A stretch of 8,002 bases of DNA from an uncultured Lysobacter sp. (lineage in GTDB: Bacteria; Pseudomonadota; Gammaproteobacteria; Xanthomonadales; Xanthomonadaceae). Position numbers and translations under genes: made by a program. The notes under the pieces were generated by a model. That model was given only the letters and a program-made list of their open reading frames with translations. It was not told the origin of the DNA and ran no database searches. Every line of letters starts with the position of its first letter. Position 1 is the first letter of the stretch. Positions 6,644 to 8,002 of the stretch are shown one piece after another. The stretch is taken from contig CALTXS010000032.1 in assembly GCA_943913335.1 (NCBI GenBank), positions 1-8,002 of the forward strand. Direction: 5' to 3'.

Positions 6644-6763
6644 ATGACGCGCTGGGTCTGGTTGTTGATCGCCTACATCAGTCTCGGCGTGGGCGTCATC
6701 GGGATTGCCGTTCCGGGGTTGCCGACGGTGCCGTCGAGTTGCTCCAGCGTCCAGTCGTCGTAG
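6644..6763 (+). pseudogene. DUF454 (YbaN-like) membrane protein, cut after about 30 codons
   Basis: The frame begins MTRWVWLLIAYISLGVGVIG and continues IAVPGLPTVP, which is the first helix and the G.PG.P..P hallmark of DUF454/YbaN proteins; E. coli YbaN carries a comparable PVLPTTPF stretch. The next residues should be FLLLAA or similar. Instead the frame runs into the reverse strand of the integrase gene, reading SSCSSVQSS and stopping at 6761-6763. About three quarters of the protein is therefore missing. The breakpoint lies at about 6729-6734. The family has no settled function. The truncation marks the right edge of the NO block. Confidence 0.8.
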
Positions 6764-7023
6764 GGCTTGGCCTCATCGACATAACCGTTGGTGCGCTTCA
6801 GGCGTGCCCGCTCCTTAATGGCGATGGCTTCGGCTGCGTGCTGAGCGCGCCTGACATGCATGGGGTCTTTCGGGTCGGTGATCCGCAGGTCCACCGGATA
6901 TATGACGCCCTCACGGTAGGTTTTACCTCGGGAGCGGAATTTGACCTCCCAACGCGTAGAGCCGTCTTCACGCCAGTAGACGCCACTGACCTTGGACGCG
7001 TATTTGGGCTTGGAGCCTGCCAT
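6673..7023 (-). pseudogene. int: Tyrosine recombinase/phage integrase, N-terminal fragment
   Basis: From ATG 7021-7023 the product reads MAGSKPKYASKVSGVYWRED, then a strand-rich segment STRWEVKFRSRGKTYREG and a helix HVRRAQHAAEAIAIKERARL. This is the arm-binding N-terminal domain of tRNA-targeting integrases. Integrase sequence is recognisable to about residue 98 (LEQLDG, ending at 6730). The remaining 18 codons are the antisense of the ybaN fragment. The core-binding domain and the catalytic R-H-R-Y residues are absent, so it cannot recombine DNA. A TTG start at 7086 would add 21 residues, but that stretch is made of TTGTCCCAG-type sites and is unlikely to be coding. Position and direction, reading inward beside the tRNA, fit an island integrase. 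Confidence 0.8.
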
Positions 7024-7058
7024 GGGTTTGGTCTCACTGTTAAACTGACGGGCAAGTC

Positions 7059-7086
7059 TTGGGACAGATTTTCCGTTCTGGGACAA
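7059..7086 (-). repeat. Inverted TTGTCCCAG-type sites upstream of int
   Basis: CTGGGACAA (7078-7086) is the exact complement of the TTGTCCCAG unit, and TTGGGACAG (7059-7067) is a 7 of 9 match. Both lie between the integrase start and the direct pair at 7109-7131. Sites in both orientations around the integrase promoter suggest integrase binding that could also limit its own expression. Confidence 0.6.
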
Positions 7087-7108
7087 GTTTTTTGCGGTTG
7101 TTCATACT

Positions 7109-7131
7109 GTTTTGTCCCAGATTTGTCCCAG
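7109..7131 (+). repeat. Right copy of 23-bp end repeat, two TTGTCCCAG units
   Basis: TTGTCCCAG at 7112-7120 and 7123-7131, identical over 23 bp to the left copy at 1465-1487. It lies 54 bases before the tRNA gene, in the position of the second attachment-site arm. Confidence 0.7.
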
Positions 7132-7145
7132 CAACAACTTGAGCA

Positions 7146-7175
7146 TTGCAGGAAAATCACGAAAAACCGCATAAA
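7146..7175 (+). promoter_or_regulatory. Possible element-supplied promoter of tRNA-Arg
   Basis: TTGCAG (7146-7151) and CATAAA (7170-7175), 18 bp apart, end 10 bases before the tRNA. The match to consensus is weak (3 and 4 of 6). It is notable because everything left of the tRNA anticodon loop here is element DNA under the integration model. Confidence 0.35.
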
Positions 7176-7185
7176 AAAGCCTTAT

Positions 7186-7262
<77 letters not shown>

Positions 7263-7279
7263 TTAATCGGAGAGAGTTG

Positions 7280-8002
7280 ATGCATCCTGTACTGCAAGCC
7301 CTGAACTTGAACGCCACGGAATCGGGCACTTATTTGGGCAAGGGCGAATGGTCCTCCGTCTCCGATGCCGGCGTGCTGGAACCGGTCAACCCGACCACAG
7401 GTGAGGTACTGGCCCGCGTGCATTCGAGCTCGCAGGCGGATTACGACACCATCATGGAACGCGCCACGGAAGCCTTTAAGGTCTGGCGTAAGATCCCAGC
7501 CCCGGGTCGCGGTGAAGCCGTGCGTCTGTGCGCCGAAGCATTGCGCGCAAACAAGGATGCACTGGGCTCGCTGGTTGCTCTGGAAATGGGCAAGTCCAAG
7601 CCGGAAGGCGACGGCGAAGTGCAGGAAATGATCGACATCGGCGATTTTGCCGTCGGCCTGTCGCGTCAGCTGTACGGCCTGACCATGCATTCCGAACGTC
7701 CCGGTCACCGTATGTACGAACAGTGGCATCCGTTGGGTATCGTCGGCGTGATCAGCGCCTTTAACTTCCCGGTTGCCGTGTGGGCGTGGAATGCCTTCCT
7801 GGCTGCTGCTTGCGGCAACATCACCATCTGGAAGCCCTCGCCCAAGACCCCGCTATCGGCGATCGCTGCGACCCGCATCTGCAACGATGCCCTGCGCGAT
7901 GCCGGTTTCCCCGACATTTTCTTCCTGTTTAACGATGCCGGCACCGATTTGGCGCAATCCTTTGTAGATGACAAGCGAGTGGCGCTGGTCGCTTGCACGG
8001 GG
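7280..8002 (+). CDS. Aldehyde dehydrogenase, ALDH7/antiquitin type (3' part outside window)
   Basis: NAD-dependent aldehyde dehydrogenase. The ALDH7 family oxidises aminoadipate semialdehyde/piperideine-6-carboxylate in lysine breakdown, and this is the likely but unproven substrate here. The 241 visible residues cover most of the NAD-binding domain: LEMGKSKPEGDGEVQEMID (101-119), MYEQWHPLGIVGVISAFNFP (145-164) with oxyanion Asn N162, and the cofactor-binding Lys K185 in IWKPSPKTP. The catalytic Cys and general-base Glu lie beyond the window, which stops just after VALVACTG. The YEQWHPLG.VGVI.AFNFPVAVW wording separates ALDH7 from betaine and succinate-semialdehyde types. ATG 7280 follows GGAGAG at 7269-7274. 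It is flanking chromosome, in the same direction as tRNA-Arg. Confidence 0.92.
   Translation, partial: MHPVLQALNLNATESGTYLGKGEWSSVSDAGVLEPVNPTTGEVLARVHSSSQADYDTIMERATEAFKVWRKIPAPGRGEAVRLCAEALRANKDALGSLVALEMGKSKPEGDGEVQEMIDIGDFAVGLSRQLYGLTMHSERPGHRMYEQWHPLGIVGVISAFNFPVAVWAWNAFLAAACGNITIWKPSPKTPLSAIAATRICNDALRDAGFPDIFFLFNDAGTDLAQSFVDDKRVALVACTG

Noticed and set aside
7024..7086. TTG start at 7086 for the integrase fragment
   Set aside because: The 21 extra codons overlap the inverted TTGTCCCAG-type sites, and the ATG at 7023 begins the recognisable domain.

Overview
The window looks like chromosomal DNA of a gammaproteobacterium, probably of the Xanthomonadales/Lysobacterales. This is inferred mainly from the flanking genes: an RhlE-type DEAD-box helicase and an ALDH7-family aldehyde dehydrogenase whose wording resembles Xanthomonadaceae proteins. 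No search was run, so the taxon is an impression.

Layout. (1) 1-1020, minus strand: N-terminal 340 residues of a DEAD-box RNA helicase, running off the left edge. (2) 1301-1339: the 5' half of a tRNA-Arg(CCT) gene, breaking off exactly at the end of the anticodon loop. (3) 1340-7224: an integrative element bounded by that half gene and by a complete tRNA-Arg(CCT) gene at 7186-7262. (4) 7280-8002, plus strand: first 241 residues of an ALDH7-type dehydrogenase, running off the right edge. Without the element the chromosome would read helicase - tRNA-Arg - ALDH.

The element is a mosaic. Its outer parts are remains of a tyrosine-recombinase island. On the left are repeated TTGTCCCAG sites, a 170-residue protein that may bind DNA, and the first ~115 codons of a type III Mod-like DNA methyltransferase. 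On the right are the first ~98 codons of an integrase and more TTGTCCCAG sites. Both the mod and int fragments stop abruptly, at about 2395 and 6730. Between these breakpoints lies about 4.3 kb of nitric-oxide genes: a 44-codon ORF, a divergent PP2C-like phosphatase, nsrR, norZ (quinol-type NO reductase), a SirB2-family membrane protein and the first 30 codons of a DUF454/YbaN gene, itself cut by the right junction. The NO block seems to have replaced the element's core, leaving an island that can no longer move by its own integrase.

How it works together. NsrR (Rrf2 family, three cysteines plus Asp8) would sense NO through its Fe-S cluster. A 23-bp 11-1-11 dyad at 3711-3733 matches the NsrR operator layout and overlaps the -10 box of a good sigma70 promoter (3704-3733) for norZ. 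NO would relieve repression and induce the quinol-fed NO reductase, which reduces NO to N2O. A strong UUCG-loop terminator after norZ separates it from sirB2-ybaN'. The PP2C-like gene lies 17 nt behind nsrR and is probably co-transcribed; its link to NO is unknown and is the least expected part of the window.
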